Shown one piece after another: positions 43,181-54,299 of a DNA stretch of 64,000 nucleotides. Numbering within the stretch: the first letter of the stretch is position 1; every line of letters begins with the position of its first letter. Source of the stretch: Diphasiastrum complanatum (lineage: Eukaryota; Streptophyta; Lycopodiopsida; Lycopodiales; Lycopodiaceae); contig CM055101.1 in the NCBI GenBank assembly GCA_029204225.1, positions 43,894,180-43,958,179 on the forward strand, in the 5' to 3' direction. Below the pieces are notes generated by a model. It made no database searches. It was not told the origin of the DNA and worked only from the letters and a program-made list of their open reading frames with translations. Made by a program: the position numbers and the translations under genes.

Positions 43181-43834
43181 CCATCTGTTGCAAGAATTCT
43201 TAAACTGGTTAACGTGATTCTGAATTGAATCACCATTTGACATCTTGAGAGCGAAGAATTTTCTTCGTAGATGCAACTTAGAAGTTACGTCCTTCACATC
43301 ATATAGTGGGTGAGCTCAGGATGTCCCATACTTGTTTCGAAGTTTGAGCTTCGGATATGTGGCCAATGTGAGTGTCTACTATATTGAGAATAATAAGTGC
43401 GAAAGCTTTACCATCCTTTGACTTCCAATTTGAGTCGCCTATGTCGTCTTTAGGCTTCTCTTCTGTACCTGTGACAACATCCCACAACTCATTGGCGATT
43501 AGCAATGTGTTCATCTTAAATTTCCACAAGTAGTAATTGGATCCATTCAGCTTGTCTGTGATACCAGCTTTACTTTGAGAATCTATCTCTACTTTAGTCT
43601 GTCGATATATTGATGATGTTAAGAGAGAGATATTGTGTTGTGCTACAATTGGAAATCAACTATCTGATACTAAAATTTGATACCACAAATTGAAAGAATA
43701 CGATACTGTGAAAAGTATCAAATGATATTGATTTGATATCGTGAAAGATATCAAGTATTAGAGCTCTAATATAACATATCGCTATGATATCATGAAGGTA
43801 CGCTCTCATATTATATATTAAAACTCTGATACCA

Positions 43835-44490
43835 TGTTGGAAAGAGGTGATAATGCAATAACAAAAAGTCAAAGCTTGTGAACGACTTACCGAGCACAGC
43901 GGAATGAGCCTGCTTTCCTAACACATGACTACGCCTATCAATTTTGAACAAAACATAATGACAAGAGTCATGTTCAATTTTTTAGCACCTAACTTTAAAA
44001 TCATCAGAGCTAAAGTGAGATTGTAGCCAAACAATGAAGAATTGAATCATCAGACAAAAGCAATATGAGATCACAGAGATTTTGACATGATACTGAATGC
44101 AATAAAGGATAGATTGATTTAGCAAAATGATGAGCACAAGTCAAGTGTGGATAGAAACCGCGTACTCTAATTTATCTCCAAAAACTTTGTCTGATTTGCC
44201 CTTCCGCTGATAAGCAGTAAGCGTTAATAGCAAAACTCTAAAAGAACTCTAGAGAACTGAGCTAGAATGCTCAAGAGTGTTCAAGCTTGAAAGCTTGAGA
44301 GAGTTGCTAAATTCTACTTCAATGCATTGCATGAATGAATGAAATAATAGACATATGATCAGCTATTTATACTAAGCAAAAATGGGCGTCTAGTAGGACA
44401 ATTGATTAGGTTGTAGATCATAATGACCAGTTGGCCGTAGTGGTGGCATCTGTCCAGTTAGTACTTCCTGGAAATTTACTTGTGGAATCC
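43835..44490 (-). repeat. 5' LTR of copia element A (right end approximate)
   Basis: On the plus strand it starts TGTTGGAAAGAGG right after the PBS complement. A TATA-like motif in complement (GCTATTTATACT, about 44361) is in a suitable position. The far end is placed near 44490 only because a different repeat, shared with 49366-49402, begins at about 44520. Confidence 0.6.
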
Positions 44491-44499
44491 ACCTGTGAG

Positions 44500-46957
44500 C
44501 GATTTTTGTGTACTTCTAATATATACAAAGAGTATGCAAGTAAAAAATTGTCTATCTCTCAAAACTAGAAGCGAAGGCCAACCCCATAAAATAATAGCCA
44601 AATTTTAAAAGAGAAAATACATGCCAATTTTAAAAGAGAGAACACATGATTAAGTAAGATGAAGCATTTGATATGTTGATGAGCACATGCGAGGGCTAAG
44701 AGATCCTCTTCTTGCTTCGAGGCATCGGTCATTGTTTCTTCTAAAGATGTAGCTCTAATAGGAAAAGGCTTGAATTTCAATGACTCTATGTGCATCAAAT
44801 GAAATATTCAGTTGGTACTATATAAAACCACTTTACAATAAGAGTCATCAAAGATATATTGGGCTAGACACATTTCTGAATTGACTATTGACTTTGGCCA
44901 CTAATCTTCTTGCAAAGAGTCACTATTGTCAATCAAAGCTCGAGAAGATTAGCAACAATTAGCCACTATTATTTTCTAGATCATCCTTGCAGAGGAGGGA
45001 TTAGATAGAACCCTAAGTTGCTTCATAGCAAAATAGGCAATGCAACAATACAATTGCTTTACAAATACTCATAAAAAGAATGACTTGAGTTTGGAAGGAA
45101 TCAACAAGAGTTGAATGGGATATTAAAGGACTCAAGTATTGTGAAAAAGATACAGATCTATCATGAAATTTGCTACTTCCTACAGTTGCTGCACAAGGTA
45201 CTCAGCAGGTAAACTTTGTATCAAGAACTCGGTAAATAACACACTCAGGTAGAGATCAACCAAGCACTAAAAGTCAAACTACTTAATGAAGTGCCTAATC
45301 TACCTCATTCGATCCTAATGAAGTACAATACATTCATTCATGAACTGAGCTTGACCACAATGCAGACTATATTGTCCAGATTTGAACTTAAATTGTTGCA
45401 TTGAAATACTAAAAAAAGTGGAGAGGATAAGTTCTCTGAGACAATCAAACATGGATGACATAGTATTTGATTTGTGAGATTTTGAATAATAGGGAAAAAA
45501 AGGAATGTGAACGGTGAAATTGACATTCAAATTGTGTAAGTGTGGTAAGCCGAGTCTCCTCTTCACCCACGTGAAATGAGGGATGAAAGGCACAAGAAAT
45601 CTTAGCTGCAAGAACAATTTGATGCAAAGGATGTCAATTATTTAGCAAGTAGTCCAAGCACACTACTTTAGCATTCATGAATGCATAAAGTGATTTTTCA
45701 ATTTTTATGGCAATCAACAAAATGCAATCTAGTGACCATCAAGAAATCGAAAAGTTGAACGGCAACAGAGGATTTATCAGTTGAGAGGTGCAAATGTAAG
45801 AGAGGAGCACGAGCACACAAAATTGATACAAGCCCATCTTCAAGGCCTCAACTGATCTGGATATGCAGATGTTGCTTAACAGCAAACAACACAGAGCACA
45901 TATTATGATGAAAATGTGGCTGCCAGAAAACTTTGTATAGTTCATGTTGATAAAAACAATTTTTTTGGATTGATTTTGAACTTTAAAAACAACTTGTTGA
46001 TGTTGTTGATATGAACAAACCAGTAATTTGTGCATCCGATCTGAAGACAACAGAAGGTTAGATGCGTTAGCTCTTTAGAGTGCCAATCTACAACAAAGCC
46101 TCCCAACGTATAGCTCCATCTATGTAATAATGGTGCCTTCATGGATCGTGTGAAGCATGATAGCACCCGGATGATCCACGAGAAATAAAATGATGAGTGA
46201 GAAAAATGTGTAGTGGGGTTAGATTTTTATTATTGATATAGGATTCCAATCTAAGGCTGACTGTCTTCTAGAGCTCATGATTGATCACAAATATGAAGTA
46301 TGTTTCACAATCTCTGCGTTCAGTCCAACAGATCATAGATGGCAAAGTATATGGTTAGAATTCTACAACATATCCAATTCATCAGGGCAAAGGGACAAAT
46401 TAAGGTCTAGCAGTGGCAATTTGCAACTAGTAGATTCATATTCTGTACTATAGTGGCTTCGGTGTCAAGAATAACGAATGATCACTCTGGCAGCCGTGAG
46501 GTTCTACCCTCTCTTGTTGCACACTACCAATGGCAAACCATTCAAACAAATTTGGTTGAAAGGTGAGAATGTCTGCTTTCCCTTCGAAAATCTGGTGATT
46601 ATGTGTTTGTAATCATAACTGATGTCATAACATCTCTTGAAGCATGATTTTTCTCTCAATCAAAGTGACGAATGCGGAAGGCGCCCATCTTTGTCATTGT
46701 CTATCCGGCCTCCATAATGGTGCCTGCTTCGTTCTCTGCTACTAAACAAGCTATTGGTCTTATTCCTTGCCCGATAGGCCGTATCATCCTCATATCTTAA
46801 CCTCCTCGTGCTGCACTCAACCATCTGATATCCTCACCATTGTCTGATCTGTATCCATGCCTATGGGCGTCGTCCCCCGCCATCGCCAAAGCTAGTTAGC
46901 TCATTCGCTTGCTCAAGAGAGAGGCCAAATGGTCGTGTCCCAATTAGGAGAGACACC

Positions 46958-46999
<42 letters not shown>

Positions 47000-47260
47000 G
47001 AGAGAGAGAGAACTGCACTTAGTTCCTCTTGAAGTAGAAAGCATACCTTTAGTTTGAATACGATAGCACTTGGTTCGAGTAAGAACCAAGAGTGTAGTAG
47101 AAAAAGATCATAGTAGATGTTGCTACATTATCACATGCACCGATAGTCATTCAGTTTACTAGGATGAGATTTGCAAAATGTAATGAAACAATATTGTGAG
47201 AGTATCAATACATTGTGAGAACAGAGAGCAAAATCATTTCCTAAAAGTAAGCCATCAAAG
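44500..47260. other. intergenic, repeat scraps only
   Basis: A 40-bp copy of the 49366-49402 repeat lies at 44522-44560. A GA microsatellite is at 46961-47011. Minus-strand ORFs at 45315-46166 are Ser/Cys-rich and show no family resemblance. No gene is supported. Confidence 0.4.
46961..47011. repeat. (GA)n microsatellite
   Basis: About 50 bases of AG/GA units with one GTGA interruption near 46997. Confidence 0.9.
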
Positions 47261-47269
47261 CTCCTTCTA

Positions 47270-47589
47270 TCCATCTCTGGATAGTAGAAGGAATGAGTTT
47301 AAAAACCAATAAGCAATTGTAGAGCAAGCTTGTTATCCGTCCATCGTTGGATTGTAAGCCAAGGGTTCACAAAACCGTCAAAGTATAATAAAAAGATACC
47401 ACTACTATCCATCGCTGGGACAGTAGATAAGAATTTTTATAGGATGAAGCAATGTATCCATTGTTGGACTTCCCACACATATCTCTCATAAAAGCTTGCT
47501 CAAAGTCCATCGTTGGACTTCCCACACTTGTCTCTCATAAAAGCTTACTCAAAAAAGAGAGAGAAGGCCAACATATGTCCATCGCTGGA
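47270..47589 (+). repeat. minisatellite with a palindromic TCCATCGYTGGA core
   Basis: The 12-base core (TCCA, four variable bases, TGGA) occurs at 47270, 47340, 47408, 47457, 47506 and 47578. Two units of 49 bp at 47457-47505 and 47506-47554 are nearly identical; the others are spaced about 50-72 bp. Each core is a short imperfect inverted repeat. Confidence 0.8.
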
Positions 47590-47699
47590 TAGATGTACAA
47601 ACTTATGTATGAAATGTAGCCACAAATCCGCTATGGATAGGGCTGCTTCAACACTTTATTTCATAGATAAATATGCTATATGTATAGCCATACTAGCGG

Positions 47700-48168
47700 C
47701 TAATCATCTAGCTTAAGTATCATAATGGATCCAACACCATTTGGTACACTACCGATTCCTTCTATCTTGCATTTACTATCATTAGAAATGGAAATAGACT
47801 TTTTAGAACCTTTGTAAGATGCAAGGTGAGTGAAAGATCTTGAACTAGTCAGATGAGAACTAGCTCCACTATCTATCCACCATGGATTTTCACCTTCAAA
47901 GCTAGAAGAAGAGTACCTCAACATCATGAGAGATCCTTCTCTGTCACTCTCCTCTACCTCACCTCCACTCTCTTTTGTAAGATTAGCTTTCTTGATGAAA
48001 TTTTTCTTCTTGAAAAAACTAGAACCAAGGTGCCCCTTATTACCACAAAAGAAGCACTTCATTTTTTATTTTCAACTTGTTGATGGTTGTGATGAGTCCT
48101 CAACACCCTTCTCCTTGGATTTCTCCTTCTTGGAATGTGCCTTCAATTTGCCTTTGCCTTTGCCATGA
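47700..48168 (-). pseudogene. copia nucleocapsid and protease remnant
   Basis: A Lys-rich segment with a stop leads to KCFFCGNKGHLGSSFFKKK, where the expected fourth knuckle Cys is Phe or Ser. Then come an acidic spacer, WWIDSGASSHLT (protease active site, about 47880) and IEGIGSV. The sequence ends after LKLDD at 47700. Confidence 0.82.
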
Positions 48169-49068
48169 GAGAATAAAGATTCTACAAATTGATTTTTTAA
48201 TTCTCAAGAAACTAGATTTGAACAAATCAATGATCTAGAAAGATCTACAAAGGATCTCAATCACAAATCTTAGAATCAATATGCACCCAAACATTTTCTT
48301 GTACACAAAGTACACACATGTGAAAGGACTCTAATAATGACTTTGTGACCTCCAAACAACTAGATTTGAATAAGATTCAAAATAGTAGCAAGATCTCCCA
48401 AGATCTAGCTCACAAACTCTAAAATGACATCACACCAAAATTTAGTCAATTGGAAATTAGACTTTGATGAAAGCACAACAAATTTGAATCAAATCGCACC
48501 AAAATTAGATCCAATCACCCCTATTAAACTCAAGAAAGACCAATGACTCTATATCTTAGGAGTTGGAATGTATGAAAAGATTTGATTGCAAATGTCGTAG
48601 ATTTCTTTGTCACTTTACTAGCTTGAGAGAAACTTCCAATTTTGGACAAAACTCTTGAGATCAAGGGCATTGAACCATAATGATCTAAAAAACATCAAGT
48701 GAGCATACCTACCTACCCTCAAACATTAAATCCAAGTACCAAAATGATGCATCAACAATTTTTGAACCCTTACCCTTCGCAATCTACCTTCAAGCTCTTT
48801 CCATCAAGTGCTTACTTGGACTCTATGGATAAAAAATGAGAGTGCTACAAAATTACAAAGTGGATGCAACTCACACATGGCCTGCACTTTAGACACAATA
48901 AATGTTCACTATTGATCCAAGAAATCAACCAAATCTAGCAATCATTGGCCAATTTGAAGCTAAGAGTCAATCAAGATCCAAGAGCACTTCCTAATCGAGC
49001 TTTTTTAGATCAAATCTTGCTTTTTGATGAACTAACTTCAAGCATGCATGGATCTAGCTCTGATACCA

Positions 49069-49980
49069 TGTCAAAAATTCAGATTTTAGGATCTTGCAAA
49101 GATCTACGATGGCCTACATGCATGTGAGATTGCATATCTATATACATGGATGGGTCAACTCAGATTTTCAAGAGCTATCTAACACACTTTGAATCTAGGC
49201 AAGAGCTCAATCACTCACAAAGTTATGATCATCCAAATTCAAGCAATTTTTTCACATATTCTTGAAAAAACTAAGTAAAACTCATTATGGAAGAGTCTAC
49301 CAAGCACCTTGCTCTCAGGTAGAGAGAGAAAATCAATATGGTCTCGAGTAGAGAGAGAATGTATACAAAGAGTATGCAAGTCAAAATCTGTCTATCTCTC
49401 AAAAAGATCAATGTAAAATTTTTGCATAACTTTCACAGTTTGTCATGATGGTCAAACTTCTTCAACCTATTCCAATGCGCTTAGCACTCACTTGAATCTT
49501 CAACAAATGAAATCACAAAGATTTGGAACTACGTAAATGTTTTTCTTAATCTCACAACTAGTCAACAACACATAGAATTGGTAAACCTTGATCAACAAAT
49601 GATCCCACCGAAATAGAATGAATCATGAATCTAAAACACTCTTGAAAAGGTTAAGAACCTTTGCCACAAGAGATTCTATTCAAACTTTGAGAATTTATAC
49701 ACATTCATACTATTGATAAGTGTTGGAAGTACACTACAAAGGACCATACATGAACCTACATAAGGCTCCAAGAGTGATTGATTGATTGATACACCTATCT
49801 ATTGCAAAACTAGTCACAAGATCTTGATCTAGAAAAGTAGTATTGGATCCCACAATCAAGAGCAGTCAAAAGCATTGATCAAACATTGAATTCCGACTCC
49901 ACACATGTGTGGTACGGACTCCTCAAAATTATATTCACAATTGTTACCCATCAACCATAAAGATCACTTGGTTTCTAGAT
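49069..49980 (-). repeat. 5' LTR of the copia element (right end approximate)
   Basis: It starts TGTCAAAAATTCAG on the plus strand, directly after the PBS complement. The right end is placed where similarity to the 18330 fragment and LTR-like sequence fades; no target-site duplication was found. Confidence 0.6.
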
Positions 49981-50112
49981 TGAATTAGGATTAGTACTTA
50001 TGCACCTGTTACAACTGTTATACTGTTAAAAAAATTGTGTATCTCAAGTCATAGAAGCTATAATTGATGTGTCCTTTATTTAGTATATGATCAAAAATAC
50101 TTACTGTTAGGC
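49981..50112. other. short intergenic gap
   Basis: AT-rich, no coding signal. Confidence 0.4.
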
Positions 50113-51063
50113 TTGTTAATGTTTCTAAGACTAGCGGCTGACATGACAGAAGCCAATGTCAAGTACAATATAATACGAGCTTATTGGCGGTCAAAATCAG
50201 CATATCCAGATCAGATACCGGCATTGGAAGCATGGTTGTCATGGTGGCACATTAGATACTCCCATTGGGGGAGATATATGTCTACGGTGTGCACAATTTA
50301 TTTTTTATTATTTGAAAGAAAAAACTATTTTGTTGCTTAGGTATTTAATTTGTTTTTGGGAACTTTTTGTTCTTGTGCAGAAGATGATGATAAGGATCTG
50401 GTTCATCTACCTATCGTGAATTTCTCGGAGTCCAGACATGGAAGTTGGCTGGCTGCAGAGGCATATCGTTCACAAATTTCTCTACATGAGGCCTGTGTGG
50501 GCGATATGGTTAATGCGATTTTGTAGAGTACCCGTTATGCATCGTATGCAAAAGGCAGGCATGTCAGAATGGGACCAAGCTTGGAAAAACTCATTAATAG
50601 AGTGATTTCAAATAAGGCAACTGTTGTGCAAGGTCGACCATTTGTCAATCTAGTTCGTGATACTGTCGATTTTGCATCTTTAACATCTAGTGTTTTAGAT
50701 CCTAGTGGCAATGAAAAAAGTATTTCCAAAAAATGTCTGATGTCTGATTGGAAAAAAAATGTAGCAAACGTGTCTCATAGGCTTGACATTATGTATGTGA
50801 ACATACCCAGGCATAAAGTATATACTACAAGAGGACCACATCAAGAGCGTGATGTCAAGAGACATCTAAAGTTGTCAAGTGCAATCGTGGAAAGAGAAAT
50901 TCACAAGACCATGTGGACCATTAGGCGCATACCAACAGGGAGTAGAGTTACTTGTATGGGTATGCTTGATGGTCGAAAAAAAATGTGCTGTAATGCTTGC
51001 AACATGGAAAATTACAAAAACACATGTTGCTGCAAGTTTTGTTGGCAAAAGAAAATACAATAA
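50113..51063 (+). pseudogene. unassigned protein remnant, transposase-like composition, Cys-rich end
   Basis: The frame 50113-50340 has ALEAWLSWWHIRYSHWGRYM. A second stretch (about 50380-50526) has HGSWLAAEAYRSQISLHEACVG before a stop. The third (50569-51063) encodes RMGPSLEKLINRV, a basic centre and a Cys/His-poor, Cys-rich end (MCCNACNMENYKNTCCCKFCW). They look like consecutive parts of one protein, separated by a possible intron (about 50290-50380, phase not clean) and a stop at 50524-50526. Trp-rich WWHIRY plus a terminal Cys cluster suggests a mobile-element protein, but I recognise no family. Confidence 0.4.
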
Positions 51064-51149
51064 CGGGTTTTAATTTATAGAATTAGTAGGTGGGCACATT
51101 ATTAAAATTGAGTCTCCTTCCATGCCTAATCAAATACCAAATGGAGCCA

Positions 51150-51310
51150 ATGTTCGATACCCAAAATTTTCGATTCCCAAATTTTATTACACACATTTTT
51201 GATACCCAAAATTCGATGCCCAAAATTTTTTATTCCCAAAATTTGATACCCAAAGGTTTCGATACCCAATTTTTTTTTTTTCCCAAAATTTGATATCCAA
51301 AAGCTTGATG
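51150..51310 (+). repeat. degenerate GATACCCAAAATTT tandem array
   Basis: About nine variants of GATACCCAAAATTT (with GATTCCCAAA, GATGCCCAAA and TTCCCAAA forms) follow at 12-30 bp spacing. It lies between the unknown ORF and a copia fragment. Confidence 0.8.
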
Positions 51311-51330
51311 CTAATGTATTTCTTGGAAGT

Positions 51331-51997
51331 GTGAACATGGCTAAGGAGGAGCTTAATCAAGTGGAGCTCTGGCATAAGAGGTTGGGCCATCCCAACTTCA
51401 AATCGATGGAGATGCTATGCACAAAGGATCTTGCTCTCGGCCTTCCAAAGTCATTCTCAAAGTGTGGAAAGAGTTGTGAGGCTTGTAGCCTCTCAAAGGC
51501 ACACAAGCTACCATTTGCTAACTCTTCCACTAGATCTTCTAAGGCATTAGATCTCATTCATAGTGTTGTGCACTCTTTTTCTCAAGCATCTAATGGAGGT
51601 GCATCAATGTATGTATTTTTTATTGATGACTACTCTAGATACTTGGATTGAACTTTTGGATTCCAAAAGTAAAGTGTTTGAGTCTTTTGTAAAGTTCAAA
51701 ACTCTAGTAGGAAATCAACTTGATGCTAAAGTAAAAGTATTGAGGAGTGATAATGGTGGAGAGTATATCTTCACTAGGATGATAGAGTTTTGTAAATCCA
51801 ATGGTATTAAAAGAGATCTTACATATACATATAGTCCTCAACAAAATCGTATAGCCGAGAGAATGAATAGAACTTTTTGTGAGTGTGCAAAAGCTTTAAC
51901 GCTAGATTCATCTCTACCTAAGTCATTTTGGGGAGAGGCCATTATTTATGCAAATTACTTATGTAATAGATTGCCATGTAAGCCATTGGAGGCATAA
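51331..51997 (+). pseudogene. copia pre-integrase and integrase remnant
   Basis: LWHKRLGHPNFKSMEML and the CEACSLSKAH zinc-binding block are followed by SVVHSFSQASNGGASMYVFF, where the first catalytic Asp is replaced by Val (HSVVH). A shift near 51645 leads to the second Asp in RSDNGGEY and the Glu in QQNRIAERMNR. The C-terminal part has NYLCNRLPCKPLEA. Confidence 0.85.
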
Positions 51998-52111
51998 CAT
52001 CTTATGAGGCTCTATTTGGTAAGAAGCCGAATCTCAAAGATTTTAGAATCTTTGGATCTACTTGCTATGTTTTTCAATCATTAGATACAAACTATCACTA
52101 AAAATATTTTA

Positions 52112-52994
52112 GTGAGTAGAGATGTTACATATGATGAAAGTAATTACTACAAGATGAATGAAAATGCTACTAATCCCTCTTATGTCAAGGATCTTGCAAG
52201 ATTTGAGGAGGAGCCTTCATGTGATCAAGATCTTGAAGATCCACCTCAAGACCCAAGAGATCTGAGAAAATTTACAAGAAGGAAGACCGAGCCATCAAGG
52301 CTCGCCTATGTTGACAAAGGTGAACAAAGGGAAGATCTTCATTCTCTTACCTCGTATACTTTTCTAACATCTATGCTTGATGAGCCAAGTTGCTTTGAAG
52401 ATGCTATGGAGTTACTTGCATGGAGGGATGCCATGCAAAAGGAGTATGATGTTCGTATGGAGAATCATACATGGATGCTTGTGGATCTTCCTCACGGAAG
52501 AAGACCACTTGAGTGAAAGTGGATCTATAGATTGAAGTACAACCAAGATGGAAGCATCAACAAATATAAAGCAAGGCTAGTGGCAAAGGGGTTCTTGCAA
52601 ACCAATAGGGAGTAGATTTTGATGAAACCTTTGCTCCTGTTGCTGAACTAGTTTCTATAAGGTTGATCATTTCTCTTGCAACTACTTTCACTTGGCCTCT
52701 TTTTCAACTTGATGTGACTAATGCCTTTCTAAATGGCTATTTGGAAGAGGAGATCTTCATGAGGCAACCCGAGGGCTTCATCAAGGAAGATCAAGAAGAA
52801 AAAGTATGTTTGTTGCTAAGAAGCTTTTATGGGCTTAAGCAAGCACCTAGAGCTTGGTACTCTAGGTTGAATGCCTTCTTAAACTCTATTAATTTTGTTG
52901 TAAGCGGCTTATGATCCTTCTTTGTACTTAAGATTTAATGATGGTAAAGTCATCATTCTTATTTTGTATGTAGATGACATTATCCTTAGTGGTA
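52112..52994 (+). pseudogene. copia linker and RT remnant
   Basis: The linker (52112-52516) ends with AMQKEYDVRMENHTWMLVDLP. The RT fingers follow in broken frames, with YKARLVAKG near 52570 and QLDVTNAFLNGYLEEEIFM (52663-52914). SFYGLKQAPRAWYSRL and then, after a shift, LYVDDI near 52970 mark the active site. Similarity ends at 52994. Confidence 0.83.
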
Positions 52995-52999
52995 TGAGT

Positions 53000-53262
53000 G
53001 CTTGATGGAAGGTCAATGATAAAAATGCCAACTGTGTCAAGTGATTGGAAGGCTTAGGAAAACCATGATTATTATAGCCTTGACTATGAGGGTGTTCAAA
53101 TTAGATAAGTGATGTTTATGGGTATCTTTGTTGAGCTGTGGGAAACAACTTGACTCGTTGAACATATGTGATAAGCAAAAAGATGGCGTCATGTTGTAAA
53201 GGTAAAGCAGCAAACTTTGCCAAAATGATCTGGTGTCGGTTGGAGGGCTTAGCCCGCATTAC

Positions 53263-53346
<84 letters not shown>

Positions 53347-54299
53347 CCTTGCCACTTGCACAAGACACACTCTCATGATTATTGTCTTGTGTTGATAGGA
53401 ACTACTGATTGGGTGTTAGGCTAGTTGGGCTAGCCTAGCTTTTTTGGCCCCCATCCTCGATTTCCCTTAGCCCAAGCCTCCGGACCCCTTACATCTTGCA
53501 GGTAATGTCGTGTTGAAACTAATATCTCTTGCTTTGATTATTGAAGAAGGATGGGAAAACCCATCAATGTACAAATAGATGAAAGTAGATAGAATGATAA
53601 TGCCAATTTGCAAAGAGTAATTAAGCTCAGCTAGAAAACAACCAAACACACATGCATGTGAACTGATGTCGTAGGTCATCCACACAAATTTCATTTGAAC
53701 CCCTTGCCATGCGCGATTGTTTTTGTATGCATTTCACTTAAATAAAAGTTTTTGTGTGTGTGTGTGTGCAAAGCTATAAGTAATTGTCATAATGTGTCCT
53801 TGTGTATGGCTAGGTGCCAACTTGAATGTGATGTATGGTTCGAAGGTGTACATAGTTGCAAATTTCCAGCAATTCACATTTGTCACATGGCAAAAGTTGA
53901 TTGATCTAGATCCAAATATAAAGCACAATGTCTTTGCACTTGGACTCTTGAGAAAAGCTTATTCCTGAACTTGATTGGGCGTGTAGGCCCACCCTCGTGT
54001 AAAGATCCATGAGCCTTGAAGTATTTCAATATACATCATGAATATGGATTCAGTGCTCGTAAAAAAATTTCAAACTAACCTTATGAAAAACCCACAAAAC
54101 TATTATGAAATCGATAAAACATTAAAATAAGACTTAAAACTTAAGATTTATAACTAAGACCAACTGATTTTGAGCCATATTAAAAACCTATAAATCTAAG
54201 ATGAAGTGATAAAAAATAAATTTCAACCATTGAGCTCTTTGTATTTGTAAATTTTTTGCGAGCACTTATATGGATGAATAGTTCATCATGGGTGGCATT
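53000..54299. other. intergenic with a GA microsatellite, no gene
   Basis: Contains (GA)40 at 53265-53344 and a short (TG)n at 53753-53767. No conserved coding frame was seen on either strand. Confidence 0.45.
53265..53344. repeat. (GA)40 microsatellite
   Basis: Eighty uninterrupted bases of GA. It creates long spurious ORFs on both strands. Confidence 0.95.

Larger units (their letters stand above)
42185..44490 (-). mobile_element. copia element A: LTR, PBS, gag, linker, RT tail, RNase H
   Basis: Minus-strand order: LTR (from 43835 upward, far end near 44490), PBS complement AACTCTGATACCA (43822-43834), gag start (MWKFKMNTLLIANELWDV, 43529-43299, continuing to about 43200), an inverted insertion (42950-43180), an acidic linker (42940-42680), the RT C-terminus (LDIAFAISSLSQYMTNP, about 42480-42390) and RNase H (42363-42185, FLDASWVGD). 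Integrase and the RT active site are deleted. The element ends in RNase H at the junction with element B. Confidence 0.8.
47700..49980 (-). mobile_element. copia 5' end: LTR, PBS, leader, gag tail, protease
   Basis: Minus-strand order: LTR (from 49069 to about 49980), PBS complement GCTCTGATACCA (49057-49068), a long non-coding leader, a lysine-rich gag tail (about 48168), CCHC-like zinc knuckle and protease, ending near 47700. The gag core has been lost. LTR pieces of the same family occur at 18330-18470 and inside the inverted repeat at 30336-31653. Confidence 0.82.
51331..52994 (+). mobile_element. Ty1-copia pre-integrase, integrase and RT fragment
   Basis: It begins in the pre-integrase block and runs through integrase to the RT active site, ending near 52994. 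LTRs, gag, protease and RNase H are absent. The closest relative in the window is the minus-strand pol at 7810-9904, with which it shares HSFS..SNGGASMYV and the linker motifs. Confidence 0.87.

Noticed and set aside
45315-46166. Cluster of minus-strand ORFs
   Set aside because: Overlapping frames, no conserved motif, no splice-consistent continuation; treated as chance.
47270-47589. CRISPR-like array
   Set aside because: Units are short imperfect palindromes with unequal spacing and no cas genes, in a plant nuclear context.
53116-53424. ORFs of alternating Ser-Leu or Arg-Glu
   Set aside because: Pure translation of the (GA)40 microsatellite.
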